From Symbiodinium natans (lineage: Eukaryota > Sar > Dinophyceae > Suessiales > Symbiodiniaceae): DNA of 64,000 bases. A model generated the notes under the pieces. The model had not been told where the DNA came from, did not search any database, and saw only the letters and a list, made by a program, of their open reading frames with translations. Location: assembly GCA_905221605.1 (NCBI GenBank), contig CAJNDS010000420.1:1-64000 (forward strand), written 5' to 3'. Positions 54,477 to 64,000 of this stretch are shown here, piece by piece. Every line of letters begins with the position of its first letter. The first letter of the stretch is position 1. Both the position numbers and the translations under genes were made by a program.

Positions 54477-54664
54477 AAAACCTACAAGAAATATCGCCTT
54501 CCTCTGAAAATACAGAGGGAATTACGGTTTTTCGTACGAACAACCACGAAAATGCATCAAATCCTGTAAACAAAAAGAGGAAAGGTGGTTTTCTTAGGAA
54601 AAAACAAGAAAATGAACCAAAAAAAAGACCCCCCCTCCCCCCCCAAAAAAAAAAATAAATAGGC

Positions 54665-55235
54665 CCTCCTTTTCTAATTGCGGCTTACGGAGCGCTTACT
54701 TGATCTGGCGTGTTTTTGTTGTGGCGGTTCGCTTGCTGACTGCGGCTTCGTGTTTGCTGACCCGTGGCTTTTTCTAATGGTGACTTTTCTAGGCTTACGG
54801 AGCGCTTACTTGACCTGGCGTGTTTTGTTGTGGCGGTTCGCTTGCTCACTACGGCTTCGTGTTTGCTGACCTGTGGCTTTTTCTAATGCTGACTTTTCTA
54901 ATGTGGGAGCCTCTGAAGACTCAAGGGATCATCGCGTCAATGCATTACAACGACCGTACGTTTTTCCTTTCGGATTGCTTGCTTCCGATGGTGGCTTTTG
55001 CGTTTTGCGACTGTGGCTTTTTCTAATTCTGAATTTTCTAACTGGGGCTTCGGAGGCGGGCGGCGTATATTTTTCTTGCTTCCTGCTAGCGGCTTTTTGT
55101 TTTTCGACTGCGGCCGTCATGTTTTTTGATTTTTGCCTTGCTGTTTTCCGACAGTGGCCCTCATGTTTCCGTCTCCACGTCCTCGTTTTTCGACTGCGGC
55201 CTCCATGTTTTCGACTTTGTTTGCTGAATTCGGCG
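54665..55235 (+). repeat. Degenerate TGCGGC/GTTTTTCGAC minisatellite
   Basis: Begins with two near-identical 113-bp copies (TTACGGAGCGCTTACTTGA ... GTGGCTTTTTCTAATG) at 54,686 and 54,795, then diverged iterations of TTTTTCGACTGCGGCC.TCATG. The 208-codon forward frame across this stretch is attributed to the repeat. Confidence 0.75.
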
Positions 55236-55239
55236 TTGC

Positions 55240-56580
55240 CCCAAGACGCGATGGCCATCGCCCTGCTCCATCACACTAGTTTGTGGCAGAACCAGTGCGT
55301 CCACCAGCGCGCCCTTTTTCTCATAGCCGCCTCCGGAGCCATCTCCAGCCATTGCCCGCGCTTCATTGGCGCTCCAGGCCTCTGGCGCGTTGACCCGCAC
55401 TCCCGTCGTGCTCCAGGTCGCACCTTGCGAAACTCCAGTAGTACCCATATTCCAGTCCAGCACGTTCAGAGCTTGTCGACGGAGATATCGGAAGACTGAC
55501 AGCTTGTGGGATCTCTAGAACATCCAATACCTTTACCTCGCTTGCAACCACGTCCATGTCCCATTGCCACAGGAGCAGAACTGCTGCCAGATGAAAGAAC
55601 CTTCTTCTCCTCCTTGGGTACCTCTGCCAAAGTTCCATCAGCCACGCTGACCATTCCAGAATCCAGAGCCACATTCTCAACCACTGCGTCACCACCAGGA
55701 AGATCAACGATGTCATCCCCCTGCATCTGGTGTTTTCCAGCGATACTCAGCGGCTCTCCAGATACCAAACCAGTTTTATTCTTTGGCTTAAGGGTCTTTG
55801 GGTTGAAGTGCCTCCACCACCCCTAGAACCCCCTAGCCCACCACTCTCCTCAACAGCAGACAGAAAGGTACTTCGTACATCTTCCCTTTCTTCCTCTGCA
55901 TTTTTTAGTGCAACTTCAGCTACCATGGCCGAAACGCTCCCCTGTTGAGCCACCACTGACTCAGTACTCGGCCTTGAAGAGATAGGACCCAGCCGACGCT
56001 CAATCATCGCAGGCTCCATGCCCACTGGCGTACCAGCCCTCTCATCTCCTCTTCCAGTCGAGCTCACATTTTCCTTGGCAAACCCATCCGGGCGCTTCCA
56101 CTGAGTCCGCCCATCATTCAGACAGTCTTCCGCCAGAACGTCAGGAGAGCGGCTCAGCAGCGGCTCTGTTCCTCCTCCAGAGACCGAGCCCTTTTTGCCT
56201 CCTCTTCCAGAATCTCGGTGGGGACATCACTCCAGAGCTGGCTCCTCACCCAGTGCTTCACCAGAAGGCGGGCCAAAAACGGAAGAACTGGCATTTCCAC
56301 TGCCAGAAACATCATTCGACTGATTGAGTACCACCAACCCAATCAGTTTCAGCACTCTGCTCAACCACTTGTCTTCCAGAAGCTTGTGATGATGCGTTCG
56401 CCCCTCGGATTGGAACCTTCAAAACCTCTGCTCCAAATCCAGTGTCTTCGTAAACACGCTTCTCGCCAGCCCTAGGGCGCCTTGCATCCTCACCAGAAAC
56501 CTCTACAGAAACCACTGCGGCACCATCCAACTCCGGCCCCATTGGCCTCCAGAGTGTCAGGCATTCCAGATCTTCCATGG
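55240..56580 (-). pseudogene. Frameshifted coding remnant, family unknown
   Basis: On the minus strand protein-like sequence passes from frame to frame. 56,578-56,312 ends GANASSQASGRQVVEQSAET. It continues SGSGNASSSVFGPPSGEALG, then shifts to VPTEILEEEAKRARSLEEEQ, then back to DGRTQWKRPDGFAKENVSST, later to GEPLSIAGKHQMQGDDIVDL with EVPKEEKKVLSSGSSSAPVA, and finally LDWNMGTTGVSQGATW. Composition is Ser/Gly/Glu/Ala-rich and disorder-like, unlike the opposite strand. Successive open blocks abut at frame changes and one block has an internal TGA, as in a decayed gene. A retroelement gag-like origin is possible but no zinc knuckle, endonuclease or reverse-transcriptase motif was seen. Confidence 0.5.
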
Positions 56581-57515
56581 CCAGACTTCACACAAATCCA
56601 TTTAAACCAAAACACGCAGGGACCCAAACCTATCTTTTGGGCTCATAACCTACGCGGCGACCTACAGGGGGAAGGAACCTTAGGAAACCCACCCTCTATG
56701 ATCGCTAATCTTTTTTGGGATTCAGCGGAGTGTTTGGTTTCTACCAGTCCAAAACCCTATACTCCCCGAAGGGGTACCAACCGAGGCTACGGGGGTCCAG
56801 TGCAGGGTTACCGGCCCTAAGGCAACACACAGAACCCAACCGAGGGTCCTAAACCCAACACCCCCAAACCCTACACCAGCGGGCTCTACTTTTCCATCCC
56901 TTGAGCCACCTGCATGTTTACGCATGTTCATCTTTACACAATTCACTTACATCTCCGCATAGGGCTTGGGGCTTAGGGCTTAGATTTGTCGAGCCCTGAG
57001 CCGTCAGATCTTTTGCGCGAGCTCCCCAACCTCACGAGCTTGCACAGCAGGCCATCGACAGTTTCACCCCACGAGACATTCTGTACAATCTGAGAGCATG
57101 TCAGGCACAAGCGGTCTCGTTGGATGCGGGGACATCCTGCCTTCCATCAGAAGCAACATCTGACCCAAAAGCCCAAACCCTGCACCCGATAAGCTCCAGA
57201 TTCGAAAGCCGAGTATCATTTTCATACGAGGCTGGGTCCAGATTAGGGTCTTCGTGTAGTCATGCACCCACGCGCGGTTTCCTTACAGAAAAGCTGCTCC
57301 CCAATCTTGACGTTTGAAGGACAGGGTGGGGATTTTCGCAGTGGTGATTTTGAGTGGGTTTCCCAAGGCAGTTTGTTTAGATCCCAATCGAATTTAGCTC
57401 CGATTGAATCAGAAAGAAGTAAAAAAAAACAACAGACAACCCAAAACCGCCCGAGTTCCTGCCAATCATAATCAGCTGTCGTTCCTGCTGCGTCAGACAC
57501 CAATCAGACCCAAAA
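56581..57515. other. Unassigned sequence with degenerate telomere-like motifs
   Basis: GGTCCTAAACCCAACACCCCCAAACCCTA lies at 56,847-56,876 and GGGCTTAGGGCTTAG near 56,970-56,985. Open frames on both strands are unrecognised. Confidence 0.5.
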
Positions 57516-57518
57516 CGA

Positions 57519-57519
<1 letters not shown>

Positions 57520-57574
<55 letters not shown>

Positions 57575-57837
57575 CGGGCGTGCGGTGCGTGCGTGCGTGC
57601 GTGCGTGTGGTGGGTGGGTGTGGGTGTGTGTGTGGGTGGTGTGTGTGTGTGTGTTGTGTGTGTGTGTGTGTTGTGTGTGTGTTGTGTGTGTTGTGTGTGT
57701 GTTGTGTGTGTTGTGTGTGTTGTGTGTGTTGTGTGTTGTGTGTGTTGTGTGTTGTGTGTGTTGTGTGTGTTGTGTGTTGTGTTGTGTGTTGTGTGTTGTG
57801 GTGTTGTGTGTTGTGTGTTGTGGTGTGTGTGTGTTGT

Positions 57838-57933
<96 letters not shown>

Positions 57934-57952
57934 CGGGCGTGCGTGCGTGGGG

Positions 57953-58035
<83 letters not shown>

Positions 58036-58082
58036 TGGGTGGGTGTGGGTGGGTGGGTGGGTGGGTGTGTGTGTGTGTGTGT

Positions 58083-58140
<58 letters not shown>
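57520..58140 (+). repeat. Compound (TG)n / (TGTTG)n / (TGCG)n microsatellite block
   Basis: TG runs (57,520-57,570; 57,840-57,928; 58,080-58,138) alternate with a GTGTTGTGTGT block (57,630-57,840), a TGCG run (57,945-58,035) and GTGGGTGGG steps. Same sequence classes as bases 1-511. Confidence 0.97.
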
Positions 58141-58141
<1 letters not shown>

Positions 58142-60060
58142 AACCCTGGCTGCATGTCTTGTTGGAAGGTCAACCTTGTCCGCGGCTTTTCATCTCAGCG
58201 CACGTTAGTGTAGCCTGACAAGGGTGACGTGTTAAGAAGTTTAGCTCAGCGCTCCGGCATGTCAATGTCGTTTTCTACGTGGTTGAACAAGGCCGGGCCA
58301 GATGTCGCGTAGACTGTTGGAACAAGTTACAACAACCTCCGGCTATGTCACGCAGATTTTCGGTGTTGACTAAGGATCATGTAGCGCTGTGCTGGAAGCC
58401 TGAAGTTTTGAAGTAAGTCGCACTGTATACTGCCACCATCAGCACGGGTCATTTGTTGAAGATACCTGAAGCACTGGCCCTTCACAACGGCCGCTGGCCG
58501 CTGTGTAGCTGTTCGCAACATTGCCCGATTTTTCCAGAGTCCGCACATTGCAAAACCCAGAATTCCCCAAATTCCGTTGCATGCCCTCAAGCTTGAGACC
58601 TGATTGTCAGATGGGTGCCTTCACAGTTCGCACAGAAATGGCCCGCTTCTAACCTCAAAGCGAAGCCCAGCTCTGCCAAGAAGAAGCACCTGCAACTAAG
58701 TGAAGCCCACCGTGAGTGCCAAATTTGGCGTTGTGTTTTGCTGGACATGGTATGTTGAAATGAAGCCCTCATGTTCCAGAAGCCCTCAAGCGGAAAGCTT
58801 TTTCCAGCGTTTACAGCCCAAGCGCCCAGAAGCGAGCCGCATGGATGGAGGATTCAGCTTCTTGACTTGGGAACTATTTCTTGTATGCCTTCTTGTTTTT
58901 TTCTCCGTCAAAGGCTCTGCGGCTAAACTCCTTTCCTGGATCTTCGATTGGGGAGCGATGGGTTTCTTGCCTTCAGGGCTCTTTGGTGTTCAGTGATTCA
59001 GGTTCCTTTGGTTTCCTGTCCTTTCAGCAAACTCAAATGATCTGCAATGTGTGTGCATGACGCTCCATAGTAATAGTATCAGGTCAAAGTGGACACCAAG
59101 CCTTAACGCCAAGGACATACCATGCAAGAAGCAGCGCGTTGAACGCAGCTTGGTTGGCATTTGTTTGGTGCGAGGTTTAATCAGGCCGTATAAGATAGAC
59201 TACGCGACCATACGAAACAGAGAATTTATTCGCGAACGGTGCTCCCATGACAGTCTCGGTATTCGGCATCACCAGCATTTTGGGGTTCGAGATTCAAGGT
59301 TTATTTTCACTTTCATGGATGCAAAAAAAATGGATGGATCTTCCCCCCGAGGCGCTGTGCGACCCTCGATGGCAAAGCGCCATCCCAAGAAGGCCGAAAG
59401 GGGACATGACGACAACCTCATACTAAGTTGTGTTACTACATTATAAGATCTGAAGTCAAGCAAGACAGCTACTTCCCATTCGGTCTGTCGTTTCGGCTGG
59501 AATTCCCCATACATGGTTGGCGCCATTTTCGCAAGAGGGTGTCATCACTGGTGTAAAGTTTTGTGGCATTGACACGGTTTGCAAGAAAGGATGCCTTGAG
59601 GCTTTGAGATTGCACAAGGGTTTTGCGCCATTTTGGGACATTACTGTCCTCACCCTTTACTCAGCCCAGTTGCGCACGGTTCTCAATTGTTGACTACAAT
59701 GCTCTATTCTTTGATATTCTTTTGCATGTCCCGAATCCCACAAAGCAGACACGGACAGGATACCCATGTGTGTTCGCGAATGCGGGAGACTTTCGGATAT
59801 GAGTTTGGTCAACTCTCCAAAGCAGCGGCCCGGAATGACACCGGACATGACCTGTGCTCTTGAAGTTTGGCCTCCAAAAGGCCCCAAACCCACACCCATC
59901 AGTCCCATCAGTGCAATCAACCCGTGCCCTTGACGTTGGCAGCTCCTCCCAGCACCGTCGACAGGGCAAAAAATGAAAAGGTCTCCGGGTTCCGGCACCT
60001 GAAACCTGAAAAAAAACCCCGAAGCCCCGAAACCTGAACAGCGTAGCTGCGTAGCAATTC
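58141..60060. other. Unassigned sequence
   Basis: A plus-strand frame at 59,051-59,446 (131 codons, basic, with KIDYATIRNREFIRERCSHD) and one at 58,700-58,996 with a hydrophobic stretch (LFLVCLLVFFSVKG) are protein-like in places but unrecognised and without clear splice context. Confidence 0.35.
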
Positions 60061-60070
60061 TAAGCGACCC

Positions 60071-60480
60071 TTGCGTAAATGTGTGACCTCCAGGATGAGC
60101 TGCAAGAGGAAAAGCAGAAGCGGCGTGAGGCGGCGTGAGCGGCCTTCTTGGTTTTTGACCTCGCGGCCACCCCGGCAACCCTACACTACAACACCTTCCA
60201 AATCCCTTGGAATCTGCATGTTGAAGCGCAGTCGACAGAGCAGAAAAAGGTTTCCGCTTGGGTTTAACGGTTAAGGGGTTGAAACAAACCCCAGCTTTCC
60301 GAAAGGCAGACGCCTGCTGCGAGAGCTTGAGCCTGGGCTTTCTTGTCACGGCGGGTGGAGGGCAGAGGCGCATAAGCTTTAGTTGTCTAACAAAAGGGTA
60401 GACAGGTGATGGGGGAGAAGGGGTCCTACAAGGGGTTGGGGTTGCGTGGGGACTTGCGTATAGCGTTGAGGGATTGGGGG
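60071..60480 (+). repeat. Truncated copy of coiled-coil gene 3' end plus downstream block
   Basis: 60,081-60,140 repeats the last coding bases of the copy at 61,233-61,292 (CDLQDELQEEKQKRREAA and stop). The following 340 bp repeat 61,293-61,620 almost exactly. Upstream of the breakpoint the sequence is unrelated, so the copy lacks its other exons. Confidence 0.85.
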
Positions 60481-60718
60481 TTACGTGCGAAAGGTGATTC
60501 ATGTGATCCGAAATCGCAAAGGTGATAGCGAAAACACTGCTGGGAGCGACATTTTCTGCAATGGTGCAATTTGAGACTGAAAAGAGTGCGCTCGTTGTTG
60601 TTGAACGCCGTGGCAAGCAGCCCAGACTCCTTCCATTTGACGGTTTTCATGCGGGTGCAGGGAGAGTGCAGGCGATGCTGCGTTTATGACTTTTATGACT
60701 CTCATGATTGTTTGCCAG

Positions 60719-61292
60719 TATTGGGGTCCTCGGTCATCCCAAGCATACCGCGATTTCAAATCAATCGTGAGACATCCCAAGTGCAATACCAAATGCCACT
60801 AAGGAACGCTCAGATCTCCAGCTTGAAGCGCCAAGTGCTGCAGACTTCTCACGCTGCGCAGGATCTGGAAGCACAGCTGCTTGACTGCAACAGTGTGCAG
60901 GGCCTGTGGAGGGCCGACGGTACAACATGCCGATCGGTCCATCTTCTCGTTCTCGCATGCAGGCAGGGAAGTTTGGGAGGTGCTCTTCGGGAAGCACCTC
61001 CTGCTTTCCACGTTTGTTCGTTCTGTATTTTGTAGTTGGACGGCGTACTGTGTACTAACAGTCTCTGCTTTCAGCGACTTCGCTGGCCAAGTGTGAACGC
61101 GAGCTTTGGGTCAGTGTTTCAGGCATCATTAGGACCTTTCGAGGCCCTACGGCTGGATCGGATTACCCGGCATGTGTTTGGACGCTCAGGCGCGGTAGTC
61201 TGCAGCAGCTCAACGATAAGCTCAAGGCGGAGATGTGTGACCTCCAGGATGAGCTGCAGGAGGAAAAGCAGAAGCGGCGTGAGGCGGCGTGA
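60719..61292 (+). CDS. Short coiled-coil protein, copy A (last two exons)
   Basis: Exon 60,719-60,905 (acceptor TTTGCCAG, donor GTGGAG) encodes YQMPLRNAQISSLKRQVLQT and DLEAQLLDCNSVQG. Exon 61,190-61,292 (acceptor GCTCAG) continues in phase with SLQQLNDKLKAEMCDLQDEL and QEEKQKRREAA before TGA. Leucines at heptad spacing and the charged composition predict a coiled coil. Upstream exons were not found, so the protein is partial. The same two-exon structure, with the same splice points, is present in copy B, which supports the model. Function unknown. Confidence 0.6.
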
Positions 61293-61741
61293 GCGGCCTT
61301 CTTGGTTTTTGACCTCGCGCCCACCCCGGCAACCCTACACTACAACACCTTCCAAATCCCTTGGAATCTGCATGTTGAAGCGCAGTCGACAGAGCAGAAA
61401 AAGGTTTCCGCTTGGGTTTAACGGTTAAGGGGTTGAAACAAACCCCAGCTTTCCGAAAGGCAGACGCCTGCTGCGAGAGCTTGAGCCTGGGCTTTCTTGT
61501 CACGGCGGGTGGAGGGCAGAGGCGCATAAGCTTTAGTTGTCTAACAAAAGGGTAGACAGGTGATGGGGGAGAAGGGGTCCTACAAGGGGTTGGGGTTGCG
61601 TGGGGATGAGGGATTGGGAAAAAGTTTTACTACCTTTTGATGGCCTCTTACCCGGCATGAGCGAAAAGAATCGACATGAGGGTTCCAGCGAGATCGCGGG
61701 CGATGCTATGGCTTCTTGACTCTCAATATTCTCATGATCGT

Positions 61742-62195
61742 TGCCAGTATCGGGGTCCTCGGTCATCCCAAGCACGCCGCGGACTCCAAAGCTGGACCCG
61801 CAATCGCGAGACATCCCAAGCGCAATACCAAATGCAATCCCAAGCTCCACTAAGGAACGCCGAGATCTCCAGCTTCAAACACCAAGTGCTGCAGACTTCT
61901 CACGATCTGGAAGCCCAGCTGCTTGACTGCAACCGTGTACAGGGCCTGTGGAGGTCCGACGGTACGGCATGCCGATCGATCTACCTTCTCGTTCTCGCAT
62001 GCTTGCTTGCATGCTGGGGAAGTTTGGGAGGTGTCTTTTTAGAACGTACCTTCTGCTTTCAACCGATTCCTGCACCCGGCATTTGTTTGGGTGCTCAGGC
62101 GCAGTAGTCTACAAGAGCTCAACGATAAGCTCAAGGCGGAGATGGCTTTACTGCAAACAGAGCCCCCCGGCAGAAATGACCAAACACTGCAATGA
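61742..62195 (+). CDS. Short coiled-coil protein, copy B (last two exons)
   Basis: The exon from about 61,742 (acceptor GTTGCCAG) to 61,947 (donor GTGGAG) encodes PLRNAEISSFKHQVLQTSHD and LEAQLLDCNRVQG. Exon 62,099-62,195 (acceptor GCTCAG) encodes SLQELNDKLKAEMALLQTE, then diverges to PPGRNDQTLQ and TGA, replacing the basic tail of copy A. Relative to A it has a small in-frame insertion (QSQA) and deletion. Divergence that keeps frame and splice sites suggests constraint. Confidence 0.58.
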
Positions 62196-62199
62196 GGGT

Positions 62200-62480
62200 T
62201 CAGGGTTTAGAGTTTAGTTAGCCTTTTACACATCTTGGATATCCACGATTATTACACCTTTTGTTCTCTCCTCAGGAGCTATAATTTCCATCTTCTCTGG
62301 AATTGTTTTTTAATGCCACAGTTCTGGCATATATCTCATGTCTCGACCCTTTGGCCCCACTTCGCTCGTTCTTACTTGAGATTTATCCTGGGATTTCTCT
62401 GAAAAGTGTGCTCTAGCACGCATCCGAGGATGGACGAACTACGGAGACAGCAGGCCGCTGTCGGGAAAGTCTTTTAGCTC
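62200..62480. other. Intergenic with one telomere-like tract
   Basis: GGGTTCAGGGTTTAGAGTTTAG lies at 62,197-62,218; otherwise nothing is recognised. A TTTAGCTCAGTGGCTAAC motif at 62,472 resembles a tRNA A-box, but no tRNA fold follows. Confidence 0.5.
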
Positions 62481-62524
62481 AGTGGCTAACTGCAAGGGTT
62501 CCGGAAGCCCCCAAACTCATCTAC

Positions 62525-63400
62525 TGTCACGCCGTCGTGGTCGCCTGGCTTTGGGGAGTGTGCCTACCTTAGTGATCGCCTATCGTTGTGGTCATGGTTC
62601 TTGGAAGCGTACCTACCGTCGTGATCGCATGTACCGTTCTGGTCATGAGTCTTGGAAGTGTACCTATACCATCGTCTTGGAAGTTTTACCTACCGTCGTG
62701 GCCGTCTGGTTCTTGGAGATACACTTGCCATCGTTGTCGCTCGTGGGATTGTGCCTACCATCGACATCGCCTCTTAGAAGTGTACCTGCGGTTGGAAGGC
62801 GGTTTCTGGTTTTGGAAGCGTATGTAGCGTCTGGTCGCCTGGATCTTGGAAGTTTACCTCCTGTCGTGGTCGCCTGGCTCTTGGACGTGTACGTACCGTT
62901 GTGATCGCTTGGCTGGCTCCCAGCAGTGTGCTTCCGTCGTCTTGGGAGGTACCTGCCGTCGTGGCCGCCTCGCTCTTAAAAGTGCATGCTACGTCTGGTC
63001 GACTGGTTCTTTGGAAGTGTGCCTAGCGTCGTAAATGCCTGGCTCTTGGAAGGTATTTGTCATCGTGTTCGCCTGGTTCGTGTTAGAAGTGTTCCTACCG
63101 TTGCGGTCATGGTTCTTGAACTTGTACCGTTGTTTTGGCAGTTATACCTACCGTCGTGGCCACCTGGTGTATGCGGCGTCTGGCCGTCTGGTTTTGGGAC
63201 TTTCGAATTGTACCCACCGTCATGGTCGCCTGGCTCTTGGAAGTGTGCTGAACCGTCGTCATCGCCTGGTTCTTAAGAGTCTACTTGCCGTTGCGGTCAT
63301 TCATCTGGGTTTGGAAGAAGTATCCTGGTTATTACAGCAAAGCCACAGAGAACTGCAACTAAGCGTGCTTCTCGGCCACCATGATCGGTACAGTTCCAAG
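62525..63400 (+). repeat. Degenerate ~35-45-bp minisatellite
   Basis: About twenty diverged units of TGGTCGCCTGGCTCTTGGAAG and TGTACCTACCGTCG. Spacing varies because partial units are inserted. Confidence 0.9.
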
Positions 63401-63409
63401 AACTAACAG

Positions 63410-63472
63410 TAGGTACACTTGCAAACAATGGCGATCACGACGGTTAAGTACACTGCCAAGAGCCAGGCGGCC
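63410..63472 (-). repeat. Inverted copy of the preceding minisatellite unit
   Basis: Read on the minus strand this is GCCGCCTGGCTCTTGGCAG + TGTACTTAACCGTCGTGATCG followed by a second partial unit, which is the forward array's unit in opposite orientation at its 3' end. Confidence 0.85.
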
Positions 63473-63479
63473 ATACACT

Positions 63480-64000
63480 ACATACACTGTCAAACTGCTT
63501 TCGTTGTTTTTGTTAGTTGTAACTGTTTTGGAGGGATGTACGGCTGCCCCCTCCTTTTAGGGCCTGGGATTGGCCTCGAAATCTCTGATTCAACTTCTGC
63601 CTGAGCGGCTCAGCCTCAGCCCCACATTGACAAACCCGAGACCATTGGGCTGCTAGTGGCGGAACCTACAAGCCGCAAAAGATGTTGGGCAATGGTACAC
63701 GGACAAATGGCTTCGGAACGGCAGTTGGCACACCAATCTGGAACACACGGAACGACACCCACAAAGACACCCGAAATGACAGCAATGCCTCGAGGCCAGG
63801 CATTCTGGGCATCGGGTGTGTTCCTGATTTACTGTAGGACCCCACTCCTGAACACCCTACTGTTGCATCGCTTGTAGAAGCCACAAAGCTCGCAGCTCCC
63901 TGAAAAGGGGCGAACTGTGGCATGCCAGACCTTTGCATGGCAGAGGGTGTTGCACTTGATGTTGCTGAAAGCGTGCTTTTTTGAATTTTGGAAGGCAGGC
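63480..64000. other. Unassigned sequence
   Basis: Short unrecognised frames on both strands (plus 63,656-63,877; minus 63,666-63,938). No feature called. Confidence 0.5.

Noticed and set aside
54873-55499. 208-codon forward frame rich in Phe and Cys
   Set aside because: Largely the translation of a degenerate TTTTTCGACTGCGGCC minisatellite, and opposite the better-supported minus-strand remnant.
59657-60616. 319-codon minus-strand open frame
   Set aside because: It runs antisense through the duplicated 3' end of the coiled-coil gene. The duplicate at 61,222-61,527 does not keep it open through the exon, and no domain is recognisable.
62468-62510. tRNA A-box-like TAGCTCAGTGGCTAAC
   Set aside because: No B-box, anticodon arm or acceptor stem follows.

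Overview
The window looks like nuclear DNA from a dinoflagellate, probably of the Symbiodiniaceae/Suessiales type. That is an inference from architecture; no rRNA, tRNA or organelle gene was found to anchor it. Three things point there: one gene is split into more than two dozen very short exons over about 26 kb; many introns begin with GC or GA instead of GT and end in AG followed by G; and the rest of the sequence is a dense mosaic of microsatellites, minisatellites, tandem segmental duplications and short TTTAGGG-type telomere-like tracts. There are no bacterial features such as operons, Shine-Dalgarno sites or CRISPR arrays.

Bases 852 to 26,927 (+ strand) hold the one gene that can be assigned with confidence: a full-length ABC transporter of the ABCC (MRP/multidrug-resistance-associated) type. 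Its exons read in family order: N-terminal segment, first membrane domain (1.5-5.6 kb), first ATPase cassette (6.7-8.5 kb), linker (about 10.7 kb), second membrane domain (11.5-19.4 kb), second ATPase cassette (23.3-26.9 kb). Many junctions are fixed by both reading phase and family alignment, including exons of only 21 and 23 nt. The cassettes are unusual. Both Walker A loops are intact, but both signature (LSGGQ) motifs are degenerate, and the second cassette also lacks the catalytic Walker B glutamate and the switch histidine and shows a frame conflict. The gene may be a divergent non-hydrolytic transporter, a decaying copy, or a locus with a sequence error.

The introns carry their own repeats: polypyrimidine tracts, a roughly 85-bp family at three sites, a hairpin-forming ATGAAAGATGA minisatellite (3.2-3.6 kb), and a 2.6-kb array of a 41-bp satellite (19.5-22.1 kb). 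A larger array of the same satellite recurs at 50.1-53.25 kb. The 41-bp unit has no stop codon in any forward frame, which creates spurious reading frames of up to 860 codons.

From 27 kb to the end the window is repeat-dominated: tandem duplications of about 0.41, 1.03, 0.97, 1.04 (four nearly identical copies) and 0.41 kb, degenerate minisatellites, and a G-run/C-run hairpin array. Weak coding signals remain: an unidentified 30-kb reading frame, a frameshifted minus-strand coding remnant at 55.2-56.6 kb, and a triplicated short coiled-coil protein at 60-62.2 kb whose exon-intron structure is conserved between two copies.
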